From Methanocorpusculum labreanum Z (GTDB taxonomy: Archaea; Halobacteriota; Methanomicrobia; Methanomicrobiales; Methanocorpusculaceae): a stretch of DNA of 64,000 bases. The notes under the pieces were generated by a model that saw only the letters and a list, made by a program, of their open reading frames with translations, was not told the origin of the DNA and did not search any database. Each line of letters opens with the position of its first letter. Position 1 is the stretch's first letter. Both the position numbers and the translations under genes were made by a program. The DNA lies in assembly GCF_000015765.1 (NCBI RefSeq), contig NC_008942.1, positions 248,001-312,000 of the forward strand, read 5' to 3'. Below are positions 25,183 through 34,268 of the stretch, piece after piece.

Positions 25183-25369
25183 TAGGAGTTACGCGGTGTT
25201 ATTCCCAATCCAATTCGGGAAGGAGTTTGTTGAGTGTGGAAACCTGAGAAAAACCAACCGCGAATCGGCGTGAATCTGAGCCCTTCGGGCTCTCAGAATC
25301 GGATTTGCTTATCCTCACTCACTCATCTCCCTTTCGAATTGAATCTATCCCAACACCGTGTAAATCCTA
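25183..25369. mobile_element. Hairpin element copy A (MITE-like, 187 bp)
   Basis: Ends are an 18-bp inverted repeat with two mismatches: TAGGAGTTACGCGGTGTT on the left and AACACCGTGTAAATCCTA on the right. Inner arms also match (CCAATTCGGGAAGG against CCCTTTCGAATTG). The core scaffold CCGCGAATCGG and AGAATCGGATTTGC flanks one perfect hairpin, GAGCCC-TTC-GGGCTC at 25278-25292. There is no open frame and no evident target duplication. It lies between tRNA-Thr and the HEPN gene and occupies most of the 397-base gap. Confidence 0.8.
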
Positions 25370-25506
25370 TTTGAGTTATTGAGGTATTGCCTGTGTGAAT
25401 GAGTTCATAAAGTTATGAGTCAATTATGATTGTTAATGGCAGGTCGTGAAGTCATATATTTTTCAAGGAAATGTGATGAGAACATGTATGTAAATGGTAG
25501 ATTCTG

Positions 25507-26862
25507 ATGTCAGCAATAGATCCAGAACCGTTTAATGAAACATATCATTTTGAGAAACTTGAATTTCAAGATCTCGAATCTCCAGATAAAAAAGTTCAGA
25601 TAAATCAAGCAATTGAATTAACGATCAAAAGGAATAGAGATACAGGAGAATTATTTTTATCAGATTTCAGTCTTGATGATAATTTGGATTTTATTCGAAG
25701 AGTTTCCATTCCATTATATGGCCAAAATGGAATATTAAATACTGGGGGGAGCATACCCTCCAAGCTTCTTAATATCATTGGAACAGATAAAGAAACTCAC
25801 AAAAACATCTTGATAGAAGTCCATTCTGTTATTGTTAATATTAATGGAATAAATTCAGTAAAAATAACCGATGAAAACGTAACTTCAATAACTGAACATA
25901 GAGATCATTACTTATACCAAAATCGTAAAATATCCGAGATCCTTCATTCATCATCTATTGCCATAAAAGGCATAGACTATCCGTTTACTATCTGTAATGA
26001 ATCTATTAATGATACACCTCACAATTTAGATTGTGTCTCATTGGTTTATTCTGTAAATAATGACAGATCCTTTCCTCCTCAAAAAATTCAAGATCATCAT
26101 AGACACATTATTGGTTTTTTATTTGGGTGTCCTTTGACAAATTTAGGATATTCGCGATATGATGATTCTGGAAAAGTAATTGAGAAATATGTAATCAATC
26201 CACGTGCTTCAACAATGTTAATGTCTTTGAATACAATATGTCCTCCAATTGATTATGATGATTTACCAGCTTCACAAATTCAGGAAATATTCAATGAAAT
26301 TGTTGTAAATTATTGTAATCTCCCTTTGGATATTTACAACCTTGGGATTATAGCATTATTACATAGATTATGGGGGAGTCGCTTACTTTATTTGGATTAT
26401 AGGCTCATTCTAATTGTAAGCGGACTTGAAATATTTATGAAAATTTGGAGTGGTCAAAAAGGATTAGATTTCAGACCGAAAGATATAATTTGCAAAGATT
26501 GTTTTGAAGCTCTAATATCGAAAGAAATTAAGAATATCAAACAGAACATAGCTGATTGTGATAAAGTATCAAAAGAAGATCGAGATAAATTATATTCAAA
26601 CATTGGGGAGCTTAATAAAGATAAGAAAAAGATAAAACTTTCAGAAATGTACTCTGCTGTTGGGTTGACTCTAGCTGATAACGAGCTCGATATTATACAT
26701 CTCCGAGATGAAATGATTCACGATACGCCCGTAATTCTTGATGGTCAGGTGTCAATACATGCGGATGCTTATCTCGATGCAATAACATTATGTAACCGTT
26801 CACTTCTTACATTGTTTGGCTATACTAGTAAGTATGTTAATTACCGTGAAAAATGGAGGTAA
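25507..26862 (+). CDS. HEPN-domain protein, ApeA-like defence candidate
   Basis: 451 residues, strongly AT-rich compared with its neighbours, which suggests recent transfer. Near the C-terminus R400-D-E-M-I-H405 forms an Rx4H motif inside a helical segment, the active-site pattern of HEPN ribonucleases. A long N-terminal region without recognised motifs precedes it, the same order as in the phage-defence protein ApeA. A CxxC pair (about residue 325) lies between. It is a single gene with no toxin-antitoxin partner, flanked by hairpin element A. ApeA kinship is a motif- and layout-based inference; other HEPN families are possible. Confidence 0.55.
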   Translation: MSAIDPEPFNETYHFEKLEFQDLESPDKKVQINQAIELTIKRNRDTGELFLSDFSLDDNLDFIRRVSIPLYGQNGILNTGGSIPSKLLNIIGTDKETHKNILIEVHSVIVNINGINSVKITDENVTSITEHRDHYLYQNRKISEILHSSSIAIKGIDYPFTICNESINDTPHNLDCVSLVYSVNNDRSFPPQKIQDHHRHIIGFLFGCPLTNLGYSRYDDSGKVIEKYVINPRASTMLMSLNTICPPIDYDDLPASQIQEIFNEIVVNYCNLPLDIYNLGIIALLHRLWGSRLLYLDYRLILIVSGLEIFMKIWSGQKGLDFRPKDIICKDCFEALISKEIKNIKQNIADCDKVSKEDRDKLYSNIGELNKDKKKIKLSEMYSAVGLTLADNELDIIHLRDEMIHDTPVILDGQVSIHADAYLDAITLCNRSLLTLFGYTSKYVNYREKWR

Positions 26863-27100
26863 TGATTTTTATAAATCTAAAATAATGAAAGCAAGGAAAA
26901 ATATTTTTCCGATATATTTTCCGAGTCTGCTCCCTCATTATACTAAGAATTTCTTTTAATCCCCTATTTTCCGATGATATGTGATTTCCCTGAGAATTTC
27001 ACTTATTTGTGCTCATGAGAAATGTGATTGGAGAACTGAATTGTTAGATCCCGCATCTTTTTTATCTCCTCGAAAAAACATCTATCTAAGTGAACCCGCC

Positions 27101-28030
27101 ATGATCCTCAATACCGGAAGCAGAACAGACATCCCTGCCTTCTTCAGCGAATGGTTCTACAATCGTATCACGGAAGGGTATGTCCTTGTCCGAAACCCGT
27201 ATTATCCCCGCAAAGTCACCAAATATCTGCTTGATCCGGGCATAGTGGACTGTATCAACTTCTGCACCAAAAATCCAGCCCCCATGCTTCCACGGATCCA
27301 TGAACTGGATGGATTTGGTCAGTTCTGGTACGTCACCATCACCCCGTACGGAAAAGAGATCGAACCAAATGTCCCATCCATCAATCAGGTGATCGATTCG
27401 TTTCAAAAACTCTCCCACATTGTCGGACTCAACCGGATCGGCTGGCGGTATGATCCGATTTTTCTGACCGAAAAATATTCCCTCGAATATCATCTCGCTT
27501 CGTTTGAAAAAATGGCGGCGGCACTTTCCGGCTATACTGATGTATGCGTGATCAGTTTTCTCGACCTCTATGAAAAAACCAGACGAAACTTCCCTGCCGG
27601 AAAAGAAGTGGAACAAAAGGATCGCCTCGCTCTTGGAAAAGCCTTCTGCGAAATCGGCCGCGAACACGGGATACGTATCAAATCCTGCGCCGAAGGAACC
27701 GAACTGGCACCCTTCGGCGTCGATTGTTCCGGCTGTCTTACCTGGGAGGTCATAGAACGTGCGGTCGGGCAAAAACTTCGTCACGACTCCGGCAGCACAT
27801 CGACACGCAGTTCCTGCTCCTGCCTGATGAACTGTGATATCGGGGCCTACAATACCTGCGGGCACGGGTGTGTCTACTGTTATGCGAATTACGATCCAGA
27901 AACCGTCCGGAAAAACAGGGAACGCCATGACCCATTATCACCGTTTCTTATCGGAACCTCAAGAGACGGCGATATCGTCACCAATGCCCGTCAGATCCGG
28001 TTACGCGACGGGCAGACAGCTCTTTTCTGA
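27101..28030 (+). CDS. DUF1848 radical-SAM-like Fe-S protein
   Basis: The 309-residue protein begins MILNTGSRTDIPAFFSEWF and ends with a cysteine cluster, CGHGCVYCYANYD near residue 270, typical of the uncharacterised DUF1848 family. The spacing C-x3-C-x2-C suggests a [4Fe-4S] site used with SAM, although it lies near the C-terminus rather than the N-terminus. Several further Cys residues (CSGC, CSCLMNC) precede it. The start at 27101 is chosen because upstream in-frame sequence is AT-rich and non-coding in character. Confidence 0.75.
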   Translation: MILNTGSRTDIPAFFSEWFYNRITEGYVLVRNPYYPRKVTKYLLDPGIVDCINFCTKNPAPMLPRIHELDGFGQFWYVTITPYGKEIEPNVPSINQVIDSFQKLSHIVGLNRIGWRYDPIFLTEKYSLEYHLASFEKMAAALSGYTDVCVISFLDLYEKTRRNFPAGKEVEQKDRLALGKAFCEIGREHGIRIKSCAEGTELAPFGVDCSGCLTWEVIERAVGQKLRHDSGSTSTRSSCSCLMNCDIGAYNTCGHGCVYCYANYDPETVRKNRERHDPLSPFLIGTSRDGDIVTNARQIRLRDGQTALF

Positions 28031-28072
28031 GATCGTCCAAAAGAGGAGGGTGTATGGTTAATACACCAAAAT

Positions 28073-28100
28073 GTTAAATATATTTTACTTTCATATATAT
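28073..28100 (+). promoter_or_regulatory. AT-rich promoter region of the beta-helix protein gene
   Basis: Two TATA-like sequences, TTAAATATATTTTAC and TCATATATATG, lie 90-120 bases before the small frame at 28194. The remaining leader has no recognised structure. Confidence 0.4.
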
Positions 28101-28193
28101 GCGAGAATGAGAGAAAAGGATCTCCCGATCTCCTGCAAAAAACAGTTGTGGGAAAACACGGATGGTTACTCTCAAGATTTACGGAAGGAAAAT

Positions 28194-28307
28194 ATGACAA
28201 TCACCTCTCCTCAGGCATCCAATGGATGCACAAAATACCAGACTGGGGGCTCTGTTTCCAGAGCGAACCCGGATCAAAAAAGCACGCCGAATGGTGAGGT
28301 GAGATGA
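28194..28307 (+). CDS. Possible 37-residue leader peptide
   Basis: A short frame starts at ATG 28194, preceded by GGAAGGA at SD distance. It ends in TGA directly abutting the ATG of the next gene, whose own SD (GGTGAG) lies within its last codons. The peptide is polar with one cysteine and no known motif. Translational coupling is plausible, but coding is unproven. Confidence 0.35.
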   Translation: MTITSPQASNGCTKYQTGGSVSRANPDQKSTPNGEVR

Positions 28308-30272
28308 ATGGACTCGTCTGAAAAGCGGATCACCGTCGTTACGTTCGTTCTTCTGGCTCTCGGCATTGGATTTACCTGTTTAATCATGTTTGCTCCAGGT
28401 GTTCTTGGCTTTACGGAAACGACCAGTGTCTCCGATGACGGTCTCACCATCGATATCACCTACACGGACCGGGATCTCGATCCCTCCTACGATGAAACGT
28501 CAGCGACGATTCTCTATCTTGCCGACGGGGCGAGCACTGTTCAAGGATCCGGGGCCTCGGTCTATGATGATGTGATCACCATCACCGATGAAGGCACATA
28601 CATCGTAAGCGGCAGTCTTTCGGATGGTCAGATCGTGATATATGCCGGCGAGAGTGACAAGGTTCAGCTCGTTCTTGACGGTGTTACGATTTCCTGTTCG
28701 GACAACCCGGCGATTTACGTGGCACAGGCCGACAAAGTCTTCATCACCCTGGCCGAAGGCAGTGTAAACACTCTCGAAGACGGCAGTGAATATACCTCGA
28801 CGATCGACGCCAAGGAAGCCAAAGCTACGATATATGCACGAAGCGATCTCACGCTCAACGGTCAGGGAACACTTATCGTGACCGGCAACTATCTCCATGC
28901 GATCGCTTCTCAGGAGGATCTCGCGATCACCAGCGGCACCTATGTATTGACCGCGGTCGGCGATGGTCTCCACGGAAAGAAGTCTGTGAAGATTTATGAC
29001 GGGACAATTACCATAACTGCCGGTGATGAGGGTATCCAGTCTGACCAGACGGATGATGATGAAAAGGGATTCGTTTCGATCGACGGAGGCAGTATTACTA
29101 TCACCTCAACGGGCGATGGTATCGAAGCCGTAACCGTTCTCCGGATCGCCGGTGGTGATATTGATATCACAACAGGTGAAGGAAGCGGGACTGTTATCTC
29201 TGGAAATTCCGGATTTACGGGCAGTGTTCCTGATATGACCACGATGCCTGTTTCGTCGGACATCAATATGACGAGCGATCTGAATATGACCCGCCCGAGC
29301 TTCGACGGAAATATGACTGCCAAGACTGGCGGCGGTCAGGGTTTCGCTCCGGACAGCGGGACAACTACGACCACTGACGACAGTGTGAGCGCCAAAGGTC
29401 TGAAGGCCGACGAGCAGGTTCTCATATCCGGCGGTACAATAACCCTCGACTGCGAAGATGATGGTATCCACTCGAACGGCGATATCACGATATCGGGCGG
29501 CACATTCTCCATCGCTTCGGGTGATGACGGCATGCATGCAGATGATGATCTCGTAATAGATGCCGGATCCATTACCGTCACCCAAAGCTACGAAGGTCTG
29601 GAAGGATCCAACATTACCATCAACGGAGGGCAGATCGACATAACCTCGACCGATGACGGTATGAATGCCGGCGGAGGGTCTGACGGAAGCGGATTTATGA
29701 TGATGGGCGGCGGCGGATTTGATACGGATACCTTCACTTCAACCGTTACGGGAAGCAGTGATCTGCCGACCCTTACGATCAACGGTGGAGTAATTTCCGT
29801 GTTCTCTACCTCAGGCGACGGCGTTGATTCGAACGGCGATCTCACAATCAACGGAGGCACGCTCTATGTCGAGGCAAACAATAACGGAAACAGCGCAATT
29901 GATGCAGGCACCGATTCGGGTGGAACCTGTGTCGTAAACGGCGGAACGGTATTGGCAGTTGGAAGTTCATCCATGGCGGAAGGATTCGCTTCTTCATCAG
30001 GACAGCCCTCTCTCATGTATAACTTCGATACAAGTGCCGCGTCCGGAACCACGATCTCTCTTACCGACGCATCAGGGAACGTCCTTCTCACCTATACGCC
30101 GTCGATCTCGTTCAACTCCGTGATCATCAGTATGCCTGATTTGGCGATCGGTTCGACCTATACGCTTGCGATCGGCTCAATCGTCGAATCTATCACCCTG
30201 AATGAGACTGCCGGATCGTACGGTACGACCTCATCTGGTATGATGGGCGGCGGCGGGTTTTCCCGCTGGTAA
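28308..30272 (+). CDS. Surface beta-helix carbohydrate-binding protein (Cthe_2159/DUF4353-like)
   Basis: The 654-residue protein has one N-terminal membrane helix (about 10-33) and a long acidic repeat region outside. Many repeats follow GGxIxIxSxxDGI (for example ISGGTITLDCEDDGI and INGGQIDITSTDDGM), giving a parallel beta-helix. The related Cthe_2159 binds calcium and polygalacturonate. Aspartate-rich turns suggest calcium binding here too. The C-terminus is Gly/Met-rich (MMGGGGFSRW). It is likely anchored to the cell surface; the ligand is unknown. Confidence 0.8.
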   Translation: MDSSEKRITVVTFVLLALGIGFTCLIMFAPGVLGFTETTSVSDDGLTIDITYTDRDLDPSYDETSATILYLADGASTVQGSGASVYDDVITITDEGTYIVSGSLSDGQIVIYAGESDKVQLVLDGVTISCSDNPAIYVAQADKVFITLAEGSVNTLEDGSEYTSTIDAKEAKATIYARSDLTLNGQGTLIVTGNYLHAIASQEDLAITSGTYVLTAVGDGLHGKKSVKIYDGTITITAGDEGIQSDQTDDDEKGFVSIDGGSITITSTGDGIEAVTVLRIAGGDIDITTGEGSGTVISGNSGFTGSVPDMTTMPVSSDINMTSDLNMTRPSFDGNMTAKTGGGQGFAPDSGTTTTTDDSVSAKGLKADEQVLISGGTITLDCEDDGIHSNGDITISGGTFSIASGDDGMHADDDLVIDAGSITVTQSYEGLEGSNITINGGQIDITSTDDGMNAGGGSDGSGFMMMGGGGFDTDTFTSTVTGSSDLPTLTINGGVISVFSTSGDGVDSNGDLTINGGTLYVEANNNGNSAIDAGTDSGGTCVVNGGTVLAVGSSSMAEGFASSSGQPSLMYNFDTSAASGTTISLTDASGNVLLTYTPSISFNSVIISMPDLAIGSTYTLAIGSIVESITLNETAGSYGTTSSGMMGGGGFSRW

Positions 30273-30325
30273 ACCTTAATTGAAGGTTGCCGGAAGGCCC
30301 TCCTCTTTTTTTGAATAAGTATTAT

Positions 30326-30382
30326 ATCGGATAACGATACTACAATATATCGTCAAGTGATATATCGCTAAACGATGCATCG
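30326..30382. promoter_or_regulatory. Triple ATCG-N5-CGAT operator upstream of padR
   Basis: Three 13-bp dyads occur just before the padR start: ATCGGATAACGAT (30326-30338), ATCGTCAAGTGAT (30349-30361, one half imperfect) and ATCGCTAAACGAT (30364-30376). The palindrome CGATGCATCG at 30373-30382 overlaps the last. PadR regulators commonly repress their own operon, so autoregulation is inferred. Confidence 0.6.
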
Positions 30383-30398
30383 TCAGACGGAACAAATC

Positions 30399-30722
30399 AT
30401 GACACTTACGTTGGAAAAATCTCCCCTCACCGAAGCAGCGTACTATATCCTGCTTTCTCTCTACGAACCGATGCACGGTTACGGGATCATGCAGAATGTG
30501 AAGGTACTCAGCGGCGAACGGGTCAATCTTGGTCCCGGCACGTTGTACGGAGCGATCAATACGCTGCTTGAAAAAGGCTGGATCGTCTCCGCCGGCGAAT
30601 CGGATTCGAGAAAAAAAGAGTATCAGATAACCGAATCCGGAAAAAAAGCAGTGAAATATGAAATACTGAGACTCGAAGAACTTCTTGCAAACGGCAAAAA
30701 AATTACCGGAGTACAAACATGA
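30399..30722 (+). CDS. PadR-family transcriptional regulator
   Basis: The 107-residue winged-helix repressor has EAAYYILLSLYEPMHGYGIMQ in its first helices and the recognition segment LGPGTLYGAINTLLEKGWI, both typical of PadR. The start at 30399 (MTLTLEK) is chosen over the ATG at 30375, which lies within the operator repeats. It overlaps the DUF2812 gene as ATGA. This pair is frequent in Firmicutes, which suggests transfer from bacteria. Confidence 0.9.
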   Translation: MTLTLEKSPLTEAAYYILLSLYEPMHGYGIMQNVKVLSGERVNLGPGTLYGAINTLLEKGWIVSAGESDSRKKEYQITESGKKAVKYEILRLEELLANGKKITGVQT

Positions 30723-31273
30723 AGCATTCAGTGTGGCGATGGATCTCCGATTATGAAAAAGAGGAGAAGTGGCTGAATGAGATGGCGGCAAAAGGCCTGT
30801 CCTTGTACAGTTTTTTCTTTGGGAAATATACCTTCGAAGAGACCGAGCCTGGAAAGTACATCTATAGAATCGAACTTCTGGAAAATCTTCCGAAGTCGCC
30901 GGAAAGCGTTGCATACCTCCGATTCCTGGAAGACACGGGTGTTGTCTGTGTTTCTTCCGTATTCAGATGGGTTTACTTACGAAAAGAGGCGGCCAGCGGT
31001 CCGTTTGAACTCTACACCGACATCGACTCAAAGATAAAACGCCTCTCGACGGTGAAAAATCTCTGGTTTACTTTTGTCTGGCTCGAGTTCATTATTGCCG
31101 GATTTAATCTTGCTCTGGTTATCTATGCATGGTTCGTTATCCGTCAGATACAGTGGCTTAATCTTGGATGTGTGGTTATGCTTGTTGCGATAGGTTTCGT
31201 CCTGCTTCGTCTTGGATTAAAACCATCACGCAAAATAAAATCACTCAGACGCGAACAGCTGATCTGCGAGTGA
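30719..31273 (+). CDS. DUF2812 membrane protein
   Basis: The 184-residue product begins with a soluble part (VWRWISDYEKEEKWLNEMAAKGLSL), the hallmark of DUF2812, and carries two membrane helices (about 115-140 and 145-165). The C-terminus is basic. The function is unknown; it is usually encoded with a PadR regulator and thought to sense envelope stress or drugs. Translation is coupled to padR by ATGA. Confidence 0.85.
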   Translation: MKHSVWRWISDYEKEEKWLNEMAAKGLSLYSFFFGKYTFEETEPGKYIYRIELLENLPKSPESVAYLRFLEDTGVVCVSSVFRWVYLRKEAASGPFELYTDIDSKIKRLSTVKNLWFTFVWLEFIIAGFNLALVIYAWFVIRQIQWLNLGCVVMLVAIGFVLLRLGLKPSRKIKSLRREQLICE

Positions 31274-31584
31274 ATTTGGGAGTGCCGGAGAATTTCCACA
31301 TACATTTCGGTTATTCTCTAAAACCCCAAACTCCTTCGGCCCGGATATATCACGGCCAAACAACAGACAAAGTAGTGCCAAAGGAGGTAGCACAATGTCT
31401 GGTATCAGGTAAAAAATAAACTCGCGCACAGCCTATTTCGACAAAATAAAATCTCATCTGGAAAATATCTTTTTTTGTATGCGCGTTTTGCCCAGTACAC
31501 TGCCCTGACATATATATACGGCCCCATAGTCGCCGCCGTTATTTCTGGAGCAGTCTTTTATTACGACCAAATCTATATTGTAAA
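31274..31584. other. Intergenic stretch without a supported gene
   Basis: It holds a TATA-like CATATATATACG (31508-31519) that probably serves the next MFS gene. A strong SD-like AAAGGAGGT (31379-31387) precedes only a five-codon frame (ATG at 31395). A 62-codon minus-strand frame with a hydrophobic start overlaps it. Nothing else was seen. Confidence 0.4.
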
Positions 31585-32769
31585 ATGCAGAACAGAACAT
31601 TCCGCCCAACACGGTGGACACTGGTATTTTTACTCCTCTCCTCAATGATGATATTAATGGGGGGAGCTGCTGTGGCTCCGGCTTTGCCGGAAATTAGTAG
31701 TGCCTTTCCCGAGGCCTCCGAGGCAACAATAGCCCTCATTATCTCACTTCCAGCTCTTGCGATCGCCTGTACCGGATTTATTATCGGCGCAGTTGTCGAC
31801 AGACTCGGGAGAATCCCCGTCCTTGCAATATCACTTGTCATATTCACGTTAGCCGGAGTTTCCGGATTCTTCCTGACGACGCTTCCGGCGATCCTTGTCG
31901 GACGTTTCATCTTAGGTATCGGTATCGCCGGTATAATCAGTTCGACGACATCCCTGATCACCGATTACTACAACGGCCCCTGCCGGGTACGTGTTCTCGG
32001 CTATCAGGCGGCTGCTATGGGAATCGGCGTCCTGATTCTGGATACGAGCGGGGGACTGCTTGCCGGAATCTCGTGGAGAATGTCATTTCTTATCTACGGA
32101 CTTGGTCTTTTCATTCTGATCGGTACCCTGATCACCATGAAGGAACCGGTCAAACAACAGACGGAGGTCAACCGGAATGCGCCGAAAACCAAAGTGCCGG
32201 TTACCTCGATCGCCCTGATCTATGGAACACTGTTTATCGGAATGATATTGTTCTTCCTGATGCCGACGAAATTCCCGTATCTTGTCTCTGAGATCTCCGG
32301 CGATTCGGCGATCCTGTCCGGCATTCTCCTTGGCGTGATGGGGTGTTTCTCGGCTCTCATTGGGGTCTTCTACTGGAGGATCGCCGGCAAAGTCCACCGG
32401 GTGATGACGCTTGCGCTCTCCTTTATCCTGCTTGGCCTTGGGTACTGTCTGTTTGGCATTTCCGTCTCTCTTGAGACGCTTATCACCGCGGTGATGATTG
32501 TTGGAATAGGAAACGGTCTGTTGATGCCGACGGTCCTTGGCTGGCTCGGCCTTATCACGCCGCCCGCTGTCATGGGAAAAGTGATGGGAGGATATGGGAT
32601 GTCTCTAAACCTTGGTCAGTTCGTCTCTTCCTTTGCCGCCGTACCGATCCTGCTTCTCGCGGCAAGTTACGGACACATGTTCCTGATATTCGGTCTCGTT
32701 TCGCTGTGTATTGGCGTCGTGTACGTTGTCGGATATCTGCACGTCAGACGTAATCCCGATGCAGCCTGA
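31585..32769 (+). CDS. MFS transporter, multidrug-like
   Basis: The 394-residue membrane protein has about 12 helices and the motif GAVVDRLGRIPVL after helix 2 (about residue 67). It also has GRFILGIGIAGIISSTTSLI in helix 4, a pattern resembling drug/H+ antiporters of the 12-TM group. A YNGPCRVRVLG loop follows. The substrate is not predictable. It lies downstream of the PadR/DUF2812 pair but has its own promoter. Confidence 0.82.
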   Translation: MQNRTFRPTRWTLVFLLLSSMMILMGGAAVAPALPEISSAFPEASEATIALIISLPALAIACTGFIIGAVVDRLGRIPVLAISLVIFTLAGVSGFFLTTLPAILVGRFILGIGIAGIISSTTSLITDYYNGPCRVRVLGYQAAAMGIGVLILDTSGGLLAGISWRMSFLIYGLGLFILIGTLITMKEPVKQQTEVNRNAPKTKVPVTSIALIYGTLFIGMILFFLMPTKFPYLVSEISGDSAILSGILLGVMGCFSALIGVFYWRIAGKVHRVMTLALSFILLGLGYCLFGISVSLETLITAVMIVGIGNGLLMPTVLGWLGLITPPAVMGKVMGGYGMSLNLGQFVSSFAAVPILLLAASYGHMFLIFGLVSLCIGVVYVVGYLHVRRNPDAA

Positions 32770-32793
32770 GGACACGGCTCCTCATTTTTTAGA

Positions 32794-33333
32794 TTAGAAC
32801 CTATTTTCGAAATATGTCTCTTTCGATAGGGAAAAACAGTCCTTATCCATCACCAGCCCGTCATACCGCCTCTCCGTCCGGGCAAGTGTGCCTTCATACC
32901 GGAACCCGAGTTTTTCGAGGACACGCCGGGAACGCCCGTTTTCGGGATAGCACGTAGCTGAAATCAGATCCAGATCCATCGTTTCGAACCCGAAAGCGAC
33001 AACGACTTTCGCCGCTTCGGTCATGAATCCTTTTCCCCAGAACTCTTCGCCGAGGGCATACCCGATCATCCTGACCGAATCATTCTCCCGCAGGGGATCA
33101 TCGATCAGACCGATGCTGCCGATCATCACGCCGGTCTCTTTCAGAACGATCCCGAAAACACTCTCCTGCCCAAGATAAATCGCCTGCATGATCGCCCGTG
33201 TCTCTTCCAGGGTCTCGTGCGGCTTCCACCCGGCATCCCGACCGGTGTTCGGCCCCCGTGAATAGGCAAAAATATCTTCAGCATCCGAATCAACGATCTG
33301 ACGAAGGATCAGTCTGTCTGTCTCAATCATCAT
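32794..33333 (-). CDS. GNAT acetyltransferase (RimJ/RimL type)
   Basis: The 179-residue protein starts MIETDRLILRQ, as RimJ/RimL-like N-acetyltransferases do. The acetyl-CoA site appears as GYALGEEFWGKGFMTEAAK near residue 95, followed by ATCYPENGRSRRVLEKLGF. It probably acetylates an N-terminus or small amine; the substrate is unknown. The ATG overlaps the upstream stop as ATGA, so it is cotranscribed with the patatin gene. Confidence 0.88.
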   Translation of the reverse strand: MMIETDRLILRQIVDSDAEDIFAYSRGPNTGRDAGWKPHETLEETRAIMQAIYLGQESVFGIVLKETGVMIGSIGLIDDPLRENDSVRMIGYALGEEFWGKGFMTEAAKVVVAFGFETMDLDLISATCYPENGRSRRVLEKLGFRYEGTLARTERRYDGLVMDKDCFSLSKETYFENRF

Positions 33334-34187
33334 ACCCTTAGAAACGCCTTCAGCTCATCCTGTCTCGCGTCATAATCGGCGATGCCGAGATCATACTGCT
33401 CGTGGATATCCTCTGAGTCTTTGGTCGTTGTTTTCACCTTGCCAGCATGGGACGGAGCAAAGACGAATGCACGTCCCTCCTCCTCCAGTTTTTTGACATA
33501 GGCTATCACCTTGTGATACTCGAGATGCCGTCTGTCGATTTTCTTGACGATCTCCGGATAGTTTCGCAAAATAAGATGATAGAACGGTTTATATTTCTGG
33601 GGCTGACGGTGGAAACTTCGCGGGTTTTCCAGAATCACCACCAGTTTATCGCAGCCGTCGTCGAGTGCCTTCTGCACCGGAATCGAATCGGAAACCCCGC
33701 CGTCGAAATATAATTTACCGTTCAGTTCGATTGGTTTGCACACTACCGGGATCGCGCAGCTCGCCATGATGGCGCGAAAATCATCCTTTTTCATGTCCTC
33801 TTTGGATAAGTATTCGGCTTCGCCGGTTTTTGCGTTGGTCGCCGTCAGATAATACTCCGCGGGATTTGCCGTCAGTGCCTGATAATCCACCGGATCGATG
33901 CCGGTCGAGTTGGTGATCGTGCCGTAGATGTACTGCAGATTGAAGTATGAACCGTGCTTCAGATAGTTCTTCATTCCAAGATACTCGGGGTGATTCTGGT
34001 ATATCGTATAGAAATGCAGGTTTCTCTCCCGCTGGTTTGCGAGATAGGATGCAAGATTGCCGGACCCGGCCGACACACCAATGCATTCGTCGAAAGTAAT
34101 TCCGTCATCCAAAAACCGGTCGAGGATGCCTGCACTGTATGCACACTTCATCCCCCCTCCTTCGACGATCAGCCCGCTTTTACTCAT
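33330..34187 (-). CDS. Patatin-like phospholipase
   Basis: The 285-residue serine hydrolase has the oxyanion glycine string LIVEGGGMKCAYSAG at its N-terminus, the nucleophile elbow GVSAGS near residue 36 and the dyad Asp in DGGVSD near residue 165. These are the features of bacterial RssA/patatin proteins. The start at 34187 is chosen since the family begins a few residues before EGGG. It is cytosolic and presumably acts on membrane lipids or acyl esters. Confidence 0.88.
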   Translation of the reverse strand: MSKSGLIVEGGGMKCAYSAGILDRFLDDGITFDECIGVSAGSGNLASYLANQRERNLHFYTIYQNHPEYLGMKNYLKHGSYFNLQYIYGTITNSTGIDPVDYQALTANPAEYYLTATNAKTGEAEYLSKEDMKKDDFRAIMASCAIPVVCKPIELNGKLYFDGGVSDSIPVQKALDDGCDKLVVILENPRSFHRQPQKYKPFYHLILRNYPEIVKKIDRRHLEYHKVIAYVKKLEEEGRAFVFAPSHAGKVKTTTKDSEDIHEQYDLGIADYDARQDELKAFLRV

Positions 34188-34268
34188 TAGTATTCTTATA
34201 CACGAGATATTCACTTAATACTACTGTATTTATTTCGGGATCACGGGTATTTCATGTAAAAAAAGTGA

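Noticed and set aside
28071-28193. Upstream extension of the 28194 frame
   Set aside because: It runs through AT-rich promoter-like sequence without coding character.
31395-31412. Five-codon frame after a strong SD, and the 62-codon minus frame over it
   Set aside because: The plus frame is too short to judge. The minus frame starts at GTG with no SD and has no recognised homologue; neither is supported.
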